This document shows positions 47,719-55,830 of a stretch of DNA of 55,830 nucleotides, one piece after another. A program made the position numbers and the translations under genes. Every line of letters begins with the position of its first letter. Within the stretch, counting starts at the first letter, position 1. Source of the DNA: Polaromonas sp. GTDB lineage: Bacteria > Pseudomonadota > Gammaproteobacteria > Burkholderiales > Burkholderiaceae_C. The notes under the pieces were generated by a model. The model did not search any database and was not told the origin of the DNA. It worked only from the letters and a program-made list of their open reading frames with translations. The stretch spans positions 25,567 to 81,396 of the forward strand of contig NZ_JAQSDA010000026.1 of NCBI RefSeq assembly GCF_029945685.1, read 5' to 3'.

Positions 47719-48384
47719 ATGACTGCTTCTGCAATCACCTCAGCTGACGGCGCCAGCGCGGCCGGCGCACTGTCATCAAAGACTGTTTCCAGCGCCGATG
47801 GAGAGCAGCGCTTTCTCAAGCTGCTTGTCACGCAGCTGAACAACCAGGACCCCCTGAATCCCCTGGACAACGCCGAGCTGACCTCGCAGTTGGCGCAGAT
47901 GAGCACGGTCAGCGGAATTGAAAAGCTCAATACGGCCTTCCAGTCCCTGCTGGCTCAAAGCGGCTCAAGCCAGGTCCTGCAGTCGGCCTCCCTGATCGGT
48001 CGCGCAGTGCTCGTGCCCGGAAACGGACTGGCGCTCGAACAGGGCGCCGCTGTGCCGTTTGCCGTTGAGCTGCCGCAGGGTGCTGATTCGGTGAAAGTCA
48101 CCGTCACCGACGTAGCCGGCAACACCGTTCGCAATTTCGATCTGGGTGCCTTGCCGCAAGGGGTCAAGACACTCTCCTGGGACGGCAAGTCAGATGGTGG
48201 GGTGCAGTTGGCAGATGGTGCCTACACCGTCAACGTGGCGGCGTACGCCGGGGATTCCAGGGTGACGGCGACTGCGCTGACCTATGCCGGCGTTGCCAGT
48301 GTGTCGCAGGGCGGCAATGGCGTTGCGCTGGACCTGGGGGCCGGTCGCAAGGCTGCGCTCAGTGAAGTCCGCCTGATTCTCTGA
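47719..48384 (+). CDS. flgD: Flagellar hook-capping protein FlgD
   Basis: 221 residues. The export/cap N-terminus is FLKLLVTQLNNQDPLNPLDN, followed by ELTSQLAQMSTVSGIEKLNT; a FlgD Ig-like part follows (SWDGKSDGGVQLADGAYTVN). It forms the scaffold for hook growth and is discarded afterwards. Confidence 0.96.
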   Translation: MTASAITSADGASAAGALSSKTVSSADGEQRFLKLLVTQLNNQDPLNPLDNAELTSQLAQMSTVSGIEKLNTAFQSLLAQSGSSQVLQSASLIGRAVLVPGNGLALEQGAAVPFAVELPQGADSVKVTVTDVAGNTVRNFDLGALPQGVKTLSWDGKSDGGVQLADGAYTVNVAAYAGDSRVTATALTYAGVASVSQGGNGVALDLGAGRKAALSEVRLIL

Positions 48385-48441
48385 GTCTTACCGCCTGGCG
48401 GCAGTCTCGATTTACAAGTCAATTCAACAGAAGGAAATACC

Positions 48442-49707
48442 ATGGGTTTCGCACAAGGTGTAAGCGCTCTGAATGCCTCCGCAGCCAATCTCGACGTCAT
48501 CGGCAACAACATTGCCAATGCCGGAACGATAGGCTTCAAATCCGGAGGTGTGCAGTTTTCGGATGTATATGCAGGTTCGAAGATCGGTCTGGGTACCCAG
48601 GTAGCCAGCGTTGCGCAGAATTTCACGTCTGGCTCGGTGCAAACCAGTTCCCGCGCACTGGACGTCGCCATCAGTGATGGCGACGGATTTTTCCGGCTCG
48701 CGAGCCCGGAAGGGGAGATAGCCTATTCGCGCAACGGCCAGTTCGACATGGACAAGAATGGCTACATTGTCAACACGGCCGGCCTGCAGCTGACCGGTTA
48801 TGCCGTGGGTGCCAACGGCAACCTTGCCGGCGGCACCCCGGCGCCCCTGCAAATGCCAACGGCCGCCATGGCACCGAAAGCGACCGGGTCCGTGACCGGG
48901 ATCACTGCACAGTTCAATCTTGATTCGCGAAGCACCGCGCCGACGGCTGCATTCGACGCCACGGATTCAAGCACCTACAACTATGCCAATTCCGTGACGA
49001 TTTATGACTCGCTGGGAAACCCGCATGAGTTGGCCACCTTCTTTGCAAAACAGACGGCTCCGGCCCTCAATACCTGGAATGTTCATGCGACCGTCGACGG
49101 GAGGCCGCTGGATAACGGTGGTGTTCTGCCAGCCGTGGCCAATGGGACGGCGATCGGCACCTTGACCTTTGACAGCAACGGCATTCTGGATACCGCCATC
49201 GTGGGTAACGGTGTTCTGGGTTTCAAGACGCCCGGCTTTACCCTGGGCAATGGTTCGGCGCCTATGACGTTCGATATGAACGTCGCGGGCACCACCCAGT
49301 TCGGCAACGCCAATGACGTCAGAAAGTTGACACAGGATGGTTATGCATCTGGCACGCTGACCTCCCTGGCCATTGAACAGAATGGGACCATCACAGGGAA
49401 ATACAGCAACGAACAGTCCAATACGCTTGGGCAGATCGTCCTGTCTTCCTTTGTGAATCCGAACGGACTGCAGTCCAAGGGCGACAACGTCTGGGCCGAA
49501 ACCGCTGCGTCAGGCCAGCCATTGACGGGCACACCGGGTGCCGGCACCAAGCTGGGCGCCCTGGTTTCGGGGGCACTGGAAGGCTCCAACGTGGATCTGA
49601 CCTCCGAACTGGTCAACCTGATCATTGCCCAGCGCACCTACCAGGCCAATGCCCAGACCGTCAAAACGCAAGACCAGGTGATGCAGACCCTGATGAACAT
49701 GCGTTGA
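48442..49707 (+). CDS. flgE: Flagellar hook protein FlgE
   Basis: 421 residues with AAGGAAATA upstream. The N-terminus GFAQGVSALNASAANLDVIG and NNIANAGTIGFKSGGVQFSD is the hook/rod consensus, and the C-terminus VNLIIAQRTYQANAQTVKTQ matches it. The middle holds variable hook domains. The length is near the standard for this family. Confidence 0.96.
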   Translation: MGFAQGVSALNASAANLDVIGNNIANAGTIGFKSGGVQFSDVYAGSKIGLGTQVASVAQNFTSGSVQTSSRALDVAISDGDGFFRLASPEGEIAYSRNGQFDMDKNGYIVNTAGLQLTGYAVGANGNLAGGTPAPLQMPTAAMAPKATGSVTGITAQFNLDSRSTAPTAAFDATDSSTYNYANSVTIYDSLGNPHELATFFAKQTAPALNTWNVHATVDGRPLDNGGVLPAVANGTAIGTLTFDSNGILDTAIVGNGVLGFKTPGFTLGNGSAPMTFDMNVAGTTQFGNANDVRKLTQDGYASGTLTSLAIEQNGTITGKYSNEQSNTLGQIVLSSFVNPNGLQSKGDNVWAETAASGQPLTGTPGAGTKLGALVSGALEGSNVDLTSELVNLIIAQRTYQANAQTVKTQDQVMQTLMNMR

Positions 49708-49773
49708 TGACCCCATGACCGTCGGCAAGGCGGTTTCTGGCGTCAACAAAATCAGGACAAGCAAGGAAGCAAT

Positions 49774-50517
49774 ATGGACCGGATGATCTATGTCGGCATG
49801 ACGGGTGCCAAGCAGGCCATGGAGCATCAGGCTGCGGTGGCCAACAACATGGCCAACGTGTCAACGCCTGGATTCCGCGCGCAGATCAACAACTATCGTG
49901 CAGTTCCTGTCGTCGGCGACGAGATGGCAACCCGTGCCATGGTGGTTGCCACGACCCCTGGCGCCGATATGCGTTCCGGGCCGCTGATGCAAACAGGCCG
50001 TCCGCTGGACGTTGCCATCCGCGGCGATGGCTGGCTGACCGTCCAGACGCCGGACGGCGGCGAAGCTTACACCCGCGTCGGCAATCTCCAAGTGGGTGCC
50101 GACGGTCAATTGATGACCATGGATGCCAGGCCGGTGTTGGGCGAGGCTGGCCCGATGGTTGTGCCTCCGGGCTCGTCGCTGGTGGTGGCTGACGATGGCG
50201 TGGTGACAGCGCTGGGCGCCGGTGATCCGGCCGTGGGTGCAGCGGAAGTGGGGCGCCTGAAGCTGGTCAACCCGGCCGTCGATGCGCTGGTGCGTGGCGA
50301 CGATGGCTTGTTCCGCATGCAAGCCGGCACGGCCGCCCCGCAGGCCGACCCCAGTGTGCGTTTGCTGTCCGGCACGCTGGAGGGAAGCAACGTCAATGCC
50401 GTGGAGGCCATGGTCGACATGATTGCTAATGCACGACGTTTTGAGATGCAAATGAAGACGCTGCAGACAGCTGAAAGCAACGACCAGCAGGCCAACAAGC
50501 TGCTGGGCAACGGCTGA
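49774..50517 (+). CDS. flgF: Flagellar proximal rod protein FlgF
   Basis: 247 residues with AAGGAAGCAAT upstream. Begins RMIYVGMTGAKQAMEHQAAV, followed by NNMANVSTPGFRAQINNY, typical of FlgF. It ends with NVNAVEAMVDMIANARRFE. It follows flgE after 66 bases. Confidence 0.96.
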   Translation: MDRMIYVGMTGAKQAMEHQAAVANNMANVSTPGFRAQINNYRAVPVVGDEMATRAMVVATTPGADMRSGPLMQTGRPLDVAIRGDGWLTVQTPDGGEAYTRVGNLQVGADGQLMTMDARPVLGEAGPMVVPPGSSLVVADDGVVTALGAGDPAVGAAEVGRLKLVNPAVDALVRGDDGLFRMQAGTAAPQADPSVRLLSGTLEGSNVNAVEAMVDMIANARRFEMQMKTLQTAESNDQQANKLLGNG

Positions 50518-50587
50518 TTCGCCGTCCACCCCTTGTCGCCCGATCTGAATTGAACACGGCCCCGGCCATCCCCCAGGAGTTTTTCCC

Positions 50588-51370
50588 ATGATTCGTTCCC
50601 TTTCCATTGCCAAAACAGGGCTTGACGCCCAGCAGATGCAGCTCGACGTTGTTGCCAATAACCTGGCCAACGTGGGCACCACCGGTTTCAAGCGCAGCCG
50701 CGCCGTGTTCGAGGACTTGATGTACCAGAACCTGCGCCAGACCGGTGGCCAGACCTCGGACCAGACGCGCATGCCTTCCGGCCTGCAATTGGGGACAGGC
50801 GTTCGTGTGGTAGCCACCGAACGCATTCATACACAAGGCAATCCAACGAAGACCGAGAACCCGAAAGATGTGGCCATCAATGGCGACGGCTTCTTTCAGG
50901 TGTTGATGCCGGACGGAACGACCGCTTACACGCGGGACGGTTCATTTCAGTCCGACCAGAGTGGACAGCTAGTCACCGCCAGCGGCTTTCCCGTGCAGCC
51001 GGCCATTACCCTGCCGCAGAACACCACCAGCATGACCATTGGCCGCGATGGCACGGTGTCGGTGACCCAGGCCGGCAGTTCGGCCAACGTACAGATCGGC
51101 CAGATCCAGCTGGCAACCTTTCTCAACGCCGCGGGTCTTCAAAGCAAGGGTGAAAACCTCTATGTGGCAACAGATGCCTCTGGCGGTGCCAACGAGACCG
51201 CGCCGGGCCAGAATGGCGCCGGCATCCTGAACCAGGGTTATGTGGAATCGTCGAACGTCAACGTCGTCGAGGAACTGGTCAACATGATCCAGACCCAGCG
51301 TGCGTATGAAATCAACAGCAAGGCTGTCCAGACCTCTGACCAGATGCTCGCGCGCCTGGCGCAGCTGTAA
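50588..51370 (+). CDS. flgG: Flagellar distal rod protein FlgG
   Basis: 260 residues, the usual size. N-terminus [20 protein letters not shown] and [21 protein letters not shown]-terminus [20 protein letters not shown] and ALQ-like [15 protein letters not shown] precedes the ATG. Its stop overlaps the flgH start by one base (TAATG). Confidence 0.97.
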   Translation: MIRSLSIAKTGLDAQQMQLDVVANNLANVGTTGFKRSRAVFEDLMYQNLRQTGGQTSDQTRMPSGLQLGTGVRVVATERIHTQGNPTKTENPKDVAINGDGFFQVLMPDGTTAYTRDGSFQSDQSGQLVTASGFPVQPAITLPQNTTSMTIGRDGTVSVTQAGSSANVQIGQIQLATFLNAAGLQSKGENLYVATDASGGANETAPGQNGAGILNQGYVESSNVNVVEELVNMIQTQRAYEINSKAVQTSDQMLARLAQL

Positions 51371-52068
51371 TGCACGGGTTGCCTCAGAGCTGCGGGCGCA
51401 CAGGCGGCTGGACATTGGTCGTCGCAGGGCTGCTGGGCGGCTGCGCGCAGATTCCACGCGAACCGCTGGTGCATCAGCCGATGAGTTCGCGTGCCGATGC
51501 GCAGGTGCGCCCCGCCGCGCCGGTCAATGGCGCGATCTACCGGACTGGTTTCGGCGCGCAGGCCCTGTTTGAAGACAGGCGGCCGCGTTACGTGGGCGAC
51601 ATCCTGACCATCCTGGTCAGCGAGAACGTCAATGCGAGCAAGAACTCGGCGGCCAATGCCAGCCGCAGCGGAAGTGCCAGCACCGAGCTGAGCCTGATCC
51701 CGAAAATCTTCAGCGGTCTGATCTCCAGCGCGCAGGATGCAACGGCAGGTGGAAAAAACATACTGAGTGCCAAGGGCGGAGCCAATGCCACCAACACCTT
51801 CAACGGCGTGATCACGGTCACGGTGGTTGAAGTTCTCCCCAATGGCAACCTGATTGTCAGCGGAGAAAAGCAGATGCTGATCAACCAGGGCACGGAATTC
51901 ATCCGGTTCTCGGGTGTGGTCAATCCGCGTACCGTCAGCGCGAACAACACTGTCCCTTCCACCCAGGTCGCCGACGCGCGCATGGAATACAGCGCCAAAG
52001 GTTATATCGACGAAGCCCAGACCATGGGCTGGCTCCAGCGCATCTTCCTCAACGTGCTGCCGTTCTGA
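51370..52068 (+). CDS. flgH: Flagellar L-ring lipoprotein FlgH
   Basis: 232 residues. A lipobox LLGGC with the cysteine at about residue 25 marks it as an outer-membrane lipoprotein, which depends on Lnt-type processing (lnt lies in this window). FlgH motifs include [35 protein letters not shown] and [19 protein letters not shown]. It begins within the flgG stop codon, so its translation is coupled. Confidence 0.96.
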   Translation: MHGLPQSCGRTGGWTLVVAGLLGGCAQIPREPLVHQPMSSRADAQVRPAAPVNGAIYRTGFGAQALFEDRRPRYVGDILTILVSENVNASKNSAANASRSGSASTELSLIPKIFSGLISSAQDATAGGKNILSAKGGANATNTFNGVITVTVVEVLPNGNLIVSGEKQMLINQGTEFIRFSGVVNPRTVSANNTVPSTQVADARMEYSAKGYIDEAQTMGWLQRIFLNVLPF

Positions 52069-52070
52069 TC

Positions 52071-53219
52071 ATGAACACCACATCCACTTCGCGCCCGCCT
52101 CGGGGAATACGCACGGCGCTGACGTTCTGCCTGAAGCTTTGCCTGCTTCTGTCTGCCCTGGTCGGGCTGCCATCGCAGGCGGAACGCCTGAAGGATCTCG
52201 CGAGCATCCAGGGCGTACGCGACAACCCGCTGATCGGTTACGGCCTGATGGTCGGCCTCGATGGTAGCGGCGACCAGACCATGCAGACACCGTTCACCAC
52301 GCAAAGCCTGAACAACATGCTGGGGCAGCTCGGCGTGACGGTGCCGCCGGGAACCAACATGCAGCTTAAAAATGTGGCTGCCGTGATGGTTACCGCATCC
52401 CTGCCGCCCTTTGTGCGGCCCGGGCAGACCATCGATATCACAGTGTCATCCCTGGGCAATGCAAAAAGCCTGCGCGGCGGAACCTTGTTAATGACACCAC
52501 TGAAGGGCTCGGACGGTCAGGTCTATGCGCTCGCCCAGGGAAACATGGTGATAGGCGGGGCCGGCGCCTCGGCCAATGGCAGCCAGGTCAAGATCAACCA
52601 GCTCAGCTCCGGCCGGATTCCGGCAGGTGCCATTGTGGAGCGGGCTGTGGAGTCGCCGCTCGGTGGGGACGGAACCGTGATGCTTGAGTTGACGACCAGC
52701 GATTTCGGCACGGCGCAGAAAGCGGTGGACGCCATCAACCGTAGTTTTGGTCCCGGGACGGCCCAGGCGCTTGACGCCCGGGTAATCCAGGTCAACGCCC
52801 CCCCCCGATCTGAAGACCGCGTCGGGTTCCTTGCCCGCATCGAGAACATTGATGTTGCGCCATCACAGGCGATCGCCAAAGTGGTCATCAATGCGCGAAC
52901 CGGCTCGGTCGTGATGAACCAGTCAGTCCGGATCAATGACTGCGCGGTGGCGCACGGCAATCTGTCAGTGGTGATCAATACCGAGCCGGTCGTCAGCCAG
53001 CCCGGGCCCCTGTCGGGCGGCAATACGGTGGCGACCCAGCGCTCGCAGGTCGAAGTCACCCAGGCGGGTGGCGCACTGCAGATCGTGCGTGGCGGGGCCT
53101 CGCTGGCAGAAGTCATCAAGGGGCTCAACACGCTGGGCGCCAATCCGCAGGATCTGGTGTCCATACTGCAGGCCATGAAGGCCGTAGGCGCCCTGCGCGC
53201 CGAACTCGAGATTATCTGA
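52071..53219 (+). CDS. flgI: Flagellar P-ring protein FlgI
   Basis: 382 residues with a signal peptide (about 1-37, ending SQA-ER). Core motifs are [36 protein letters not shown] and [15 protein letters not shown]. It forms the periplasmic ring around the rod, helped by FlgA. It starts two bases after flgH. Confidence 0.97.
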   Translation: MNTTSTSRPPRGIRTALTFCLKLCLLLSALVGLPSQAERLKDLASIQGVRDNPLIGYGLMVGLDGSGDQTMQTPFTTQSLNNMLGQLGVTVPPGTNMQLKNVAAVMVTASLPPFVRPGQTIDITVSSLGNAKSLRGGTLLMTPLKGSDGQVYALAQGNMVIGGAGASANGSQVKINQLSSGRIPAGAIVERAVESPLGGDGTVMLELTTSDFGTAQKAVDAINRSFGPGTAQALDARVIQVNAPPRSEDRVGFLARIENIDVAPSQAIAKVVINARTGSVVMNQSVRINDCAVAHGNLSVVINTEPVVSQPGPLSGGNTVATQRSQVEVTQAGGALQIVRGGASLAEVIKGLNTLGANPQDLVSILQAMKAVGALRAELEII

Positions 53220-53226
53220 GGGCGAC

Positions 53227-54204
53227 ATGAACAGCGCCGGTTTTGCCAACCTCAACAGCATGAATGCCCCTGCTGCGGGCGTGCTCGACCAGCGTTTGTC
53301 GCTGGATGTGCAGGGTGTCGATGTCTTGCGGCGCACGGTGCGCAGTTCACCGCAGGAAGGCATGAAACAGGCCTCCAAGCAGTTTGAAGTGATGTTCATG
53401 CAGATGGTGCTCAAGAGCATGCGCGAAGCCACGCCGTCAGAAGGCATGTTTGGCAGCCAGCAGGAAAAGATGTACACATCGATGCTGGATCAGCAACTGG
53501 CACAGAACCTGTCCGGCCGGGGTCTGGGTCTGGCCGAGGCCATGTTTGCCCAGCTCAACCGGACTGTCGGCGGGACCGATGTGCCGACCGCCGCATTGCC
53601 CGCCGACAAGCAGCCCGGTATGTCTGGCGCCGCGGTGTCCAGGGTACCGCAGCCTGTTGCTTCTGTTGCCGCACCAGCCGTGCGGACACCGGACCTCTCG
53701 CTGTACGAGACCGCCACGGCGCAGGCGACCCTGAGCAGGAGTGCCCTGCCGCAAGCGCACGTTGAGCAATTTGTCTCACGCATGTTGCCTGCGGCGCAGC
53801 GTGCCAGCGACGCGACGGGTGTTCCGGCGCAACTGATCATGGCGCAGGCTGCGCTGGAGTCTGGCTGGGGACGCCGCGAGATCCGTGCGGAGGACGGCCA
53901 GACCAGTTACAACGTGTTCGGCATCAAGGCCGACAAGAGCTGGAGGGGGCCGGTGGTCGAAACCATGACCACCGAATACGTCAACGGCGTTGCGCAAAAG
54001 GGCCGGGCCAGCTTTCGGGCCTACGGCTCTTATGACGAAGCGTTTTCCGACTATGCGCGTTTCCTGGTGACGAACCCGCGTTACGCCAATGTGCTCTCCA
54101 CGCAGGATCCGGCTGAAGCGGCGCATGGCCTGCAGCGTGCAGGTTATGCGACTGATCCCCAATACGGCGGGAAGCTGGTCCGCATCATGAGGCAGATGTC
54201 CTGA
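53227..54204 (+). CDS. flgJ: Flagellar rod cap and muramidase FlgJ
   Basis: 325 residues, two domains. The N-terminal rod-capping half includes ASKQFEVMFMQMVLKSMREA and LSGRGLGLAEAMFAQL. The C-terminal glucosaminidase half (about 180-325) includes PAQLIMAQAALESGWGRRE with the catalytic glutamate, then YNVFGIKADKSWRG. It opens the peptidoglycan for the rod. Instead of flgK and flgL, a cheW-mcp pair follows. Confidence 0.96.
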   Translation: MNSAGFANLNSMNAPAAGVLDQRLSLDVQGVDVLRRTVRSSPQEGMKQASKQFEVMFMQMVLKSMREATPSEGMFGSQQEKMYTSMLDQQLAQNLSGRGLGLAEAMFAQLNRTVGGTDVPTAALPADKQPGMSGAAVSRVPQPVASVAAPAVRTPDLSLYETATAQATLSRSALPQAHVEQFVSRMLPAAQRASDATGVPAQLIMAQAALESGWGRREIRAEDGQTSYNVFGIKADKSWRGPVVETMTTEYVNGVAQKGRASFRAYGSYDEAFSDYARFLVTNPRYANVLSTQDPAEAAHGLQRAGYATDPQYGGKLVRIMRQMS

Positions 54205-54273
54205 GACCGCGAATGGCCCGGGTGAGTACCGTTGAACGAGACAGCAGGCATGTGGCCTTTTGTTTTTGAATAC

Positions 54274-54301
54274 TAAAGTTTTTTCTTGTTGTGGTCGTTA
54301 A
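54274..54301 (+). promoter_or_regulatory. Sigma28-like promoter for the second cheW-mcp pair
   Basis: TAAAGTTT (54274-54281) is a perfect -35. After 12 bases comes GTCGTTAA (54294-54301), six of eight matches to GCCGATAA. It lies 74 bases before the cheW start. A T-rich stretch with a short AGGC/GCCT stem just upstream (54246-54268) might end the flg transcript. Confidence 0.68.
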
Positions 54302-54375
54302 TACAAATAGCCGCTTTAGTTGTCACTATTTTGAAGCGCTTACGGAAGCGCTGCCCACCTGATTGAGGAGCACTC

Positions 54376-54897
54376 ATGCAAGCAAGCACCAGCCAGGCCG
54401 GAGTCACGGCCGTCCCAGCCACGCCGTCCGGAGGCCTGGCGGCCCAGCCACTGGAGTTTCTGGCGTTCACGCTGGGCCAGGAAGAGTACGGGGTGGACAT
54501 CCAGAAGGTGCAGGAGCTGCGCGGCTATGACGCGGTCACGCGCATTGCCAATGCGCCCGAGCACACCAAGGGGGTGGTCAACCTGCGCGGGATCATCGTG
54601 CCCATCATCGACATGCGCATCAAGTTCAACCTGGGAACGCCCACCTACGACCAGTTCACGGTCGTGATCATCCTCAACATTGCCAGTCGCGTGATGGGCA
54701 TGGTGGTTGACAGCGTGTCGGACGTGATCACGCTGAGCCCGGAGCAGGTCAAGCCGGCGCCGGAGATGGGGGCGGTGCTCGATGCCGACTACCTGATCGG
54801 GCTGGGCACGCTTGATGACCGCATGCTGATTCTGGTTGACATTGACAAACTGATGACCAGTGCCGAGATAGGGCTGATGGCCGAGACCGCATCTTAA
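54376..54897 (+). CDS. cheW: Chemotaxis coupling protein CheW (second copy)
   Basis: 173 residues. The first 153 residues are identical to the first CheW, encoded by a DNA tract that is identical through 54366-54836, including its Shine-Dalgarno site GAGGAG and ten bases before the ATG. Only the C-terminus differs (DIDKLMTSAEIGLMAETAS). It precedes a receptor gene by 17 bases, the same cheW-mcp arrangement as at 41180. Confidence 0.96.
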   Translation: MQASTSQAGVTAVPATPSGGLAAQPLEFLAFTLGQEEYGVDIQKVQELRGYDAVTRIANAPEHTKGVVNLRGIIVPIIDMRIKFNLGTPTYDQFTVVIILNIASRVMGMVVDSVSDVITLSPEQVKPAPEMGAVLDADYLIGLGTLDDRMLILVDIDKLMTSAEIGLMAETAS

Positions 54898-54914
54898 GTA
54901 ACAAGGTAGCTATC

Positions 54915-55830
54915 ATGAATAATTTCAAAATTTCTACTCGTCTGATCCTCTTGATTGGCATCCTGTCTGTCTTACTGCTTGCCATTGGCAGCGTGGGCCT
55001 GTTTGGCATCAACCAGTCCAACGAGGCGCTGAAGACGGTGTACGAAGACCGCCTGGTACCCGCGGGGCAGGTCGCCGAAATCCAGAAAGACTTGTTGGAA
55101 AACCGGCTGCTCGTGGCGGTTTCGTTGGTCACGCCCACCCCCGATATCATTGCCAAAAACACCGACCAGGTTGAGGCCAACATCGCTGCCATCGGCAAGG
55201 TCTGGGAGGCCTACATGGCCACTTCGCTGACCACCGAGGAGGCCAAGCTCGCCAAGGCCTTTGCCGAAGATCGCGCGAAGTTCGTACAGCAGGGCCTCCG
55301 GCCGGTCGTAGCCGCCTTGCGTGCCAACGACATCAAGGAGGCCAGCCGCCTGATGACAGAGGTGGTTCGACCGCTGTATGTGCCAGTGGGCGCAGACATC
55401 GAGGCGCTGATGAAGTTGCAGCTCGATGTGGCCAAAAGCGAGTACGACAACGCGCTTGCCCGTTATGCCACGATACGCATCGGCGCCATCAGCGCTATCG
55501 TGGCCGGCGTGCTGTTCGCCTTTGTCTTTGGCATGACCTTGGTACGCGGTATCTCGCGTTCGCTGACCCAGGCCGGGGAAGCGGCCAACGCCGTGGCGCA
55601 GGGTGACCTGACCCACACCATCCTGGTCGACGGCAAGGACGAAGTGGCCCAGCTGCTCACTTCCCTGTCCGCCATGAAAGACAGTCTCGTCAATATTGTG
55701 GGTCAGGTCCGCAGCGGCACCGACACCATAGCCACCGCCTCCAGCCAGATCGCCGCCGGCAACCACGACCTGTCCTCCCGCACCGAAGAGCAAGCCAGCT
55801 CCCTGGAAGAAACCGCAGCCTCGATGGAAG
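54915..55830 (+). CDS. Methyl-accepting chemotaxis protein with four-helix-bundle sensor (partial)
   Basis: The first 305 codons; the gene continues past the right edge. Membrane helix 1 (about 8-30, RLILLIGILSVLLLAIGSVG) is followed by a helical periplasmic sensor of the 4HB/Tar-like type. Helix 2 is at about 187-211, then HAMP and the start of the signalling domain ([20 protein letters not shown]). From 55707 the DNA is nearly identical to the first mcp gene from 42553 on, while the sensor part is unrelated. Its ligand is unknown. Confidence 0.93.
   Translation, partial: MNNFKISTRLILLIGILSVLLLAIGSVGLFGINQSNEALKTVYEDRLVPAGQVAEIQKDLLENRLLVAVSLVTPTPDIIAKNTDQVEANIAAIGKVWEAYMATSLTTEEAKLAKAFAEDRAKFVQQGLRPVVAALRANDIKEASRLMTEVVRPLYVPVGADIEALMKLQLDVAKSEYDNALARYATIRIGAISAIVAGVLFAFVFGMTLVRGISRSLTQAGEAANAVAQGDLTHTILVDGKDEVAQLLTSLSAMKDSLVNIVGQVRSGTDTIATASSQIAAGNHDLSSRTEEQASSLEETAASME

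Overview
The window looks like chromosome from a motile betaproteobacterium of the family Comamonadaceae (Polaromonas, Rhodoferax or a relative). The evidence is the GC-rich codon use, the hpd-phhA pair beside an Lrp-type regulator, the corC-lnt and glyQ-glyS-gmhB-plsC blocks, and two families of dispersed repeats that I associate with this family. One is an AT-rich inverted repeat (GCTATNNNNTTAATAGCTG-type). The other is a GC-rich element containing CCCCCCGAGGGGG. The genus assignment is inference.

Bases 1-16650 are mostly housekeeping. A 12-bp tandem repeat is followed by a minus-strand run made of hpd, phhA and a class III nucleotide cyclase/TPR protein, with a divergent Lrp/AsnC regulator. 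Then come a GNAT acetyltransferase, corC and lnt. Converging on these are an N-acyl-D-amino-acid deacylase and a bile-acid/sodium-symporter-type transporter. glyQ-glyS, gmhB, plsC and a YgjP-like metallopeptidase follow.

Bases 16800-29190 are an accessory sensory island. It holds an Rcp1-like response regulator, a 1563-residue multi-PAS/GAF histidine kinase, an unusual excisionase-type HTH fused to a receiver domain and preceded by three 9-bp AT-rich direct repeats, a second PAS histidine kinase, and three tandem paralogues (398-400 aa each) with a degenerate EAL-like N-terminus and a C-terminal HDOD domain.

Bases 29386-55830 are a chemotaxis and flagellar supercluster: cheR-cheD-cheB, cheY-cheZ, flhB-flhA-flhF-flhG-fliA, a broken Aer-type receptor, cheW-mcp, a cytoplasmic PAS histidine kinase, flgN-flgM-flgA (minus strand), flgBCDEFGHIJ, and a second cheW-mcp pair that runs off the right edge. 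flhF and flhG suggest polar flagellation. fliA and flgM supply the late-gene switch, and sigma28-like promoters sit before flgM and before both cheW genes.

The most notable points are: a 471-bp perfectly identical tract shared by the two cheW genes; the decayed Aer-type receptor just before the first cheW; the triplicated EAL-like/HDOD genes; the HTH-receiver protein with its repeat array; a FlhF with about 400 extra C-terminal residues; a FlhG lacking its Walker A lysines; and dispersed repeats that have become coding sequence in phhA, lnt and the YgjP-like gene. No tRNA, rRNA, CRISPR array, insertion sequence or prophage was recognised.
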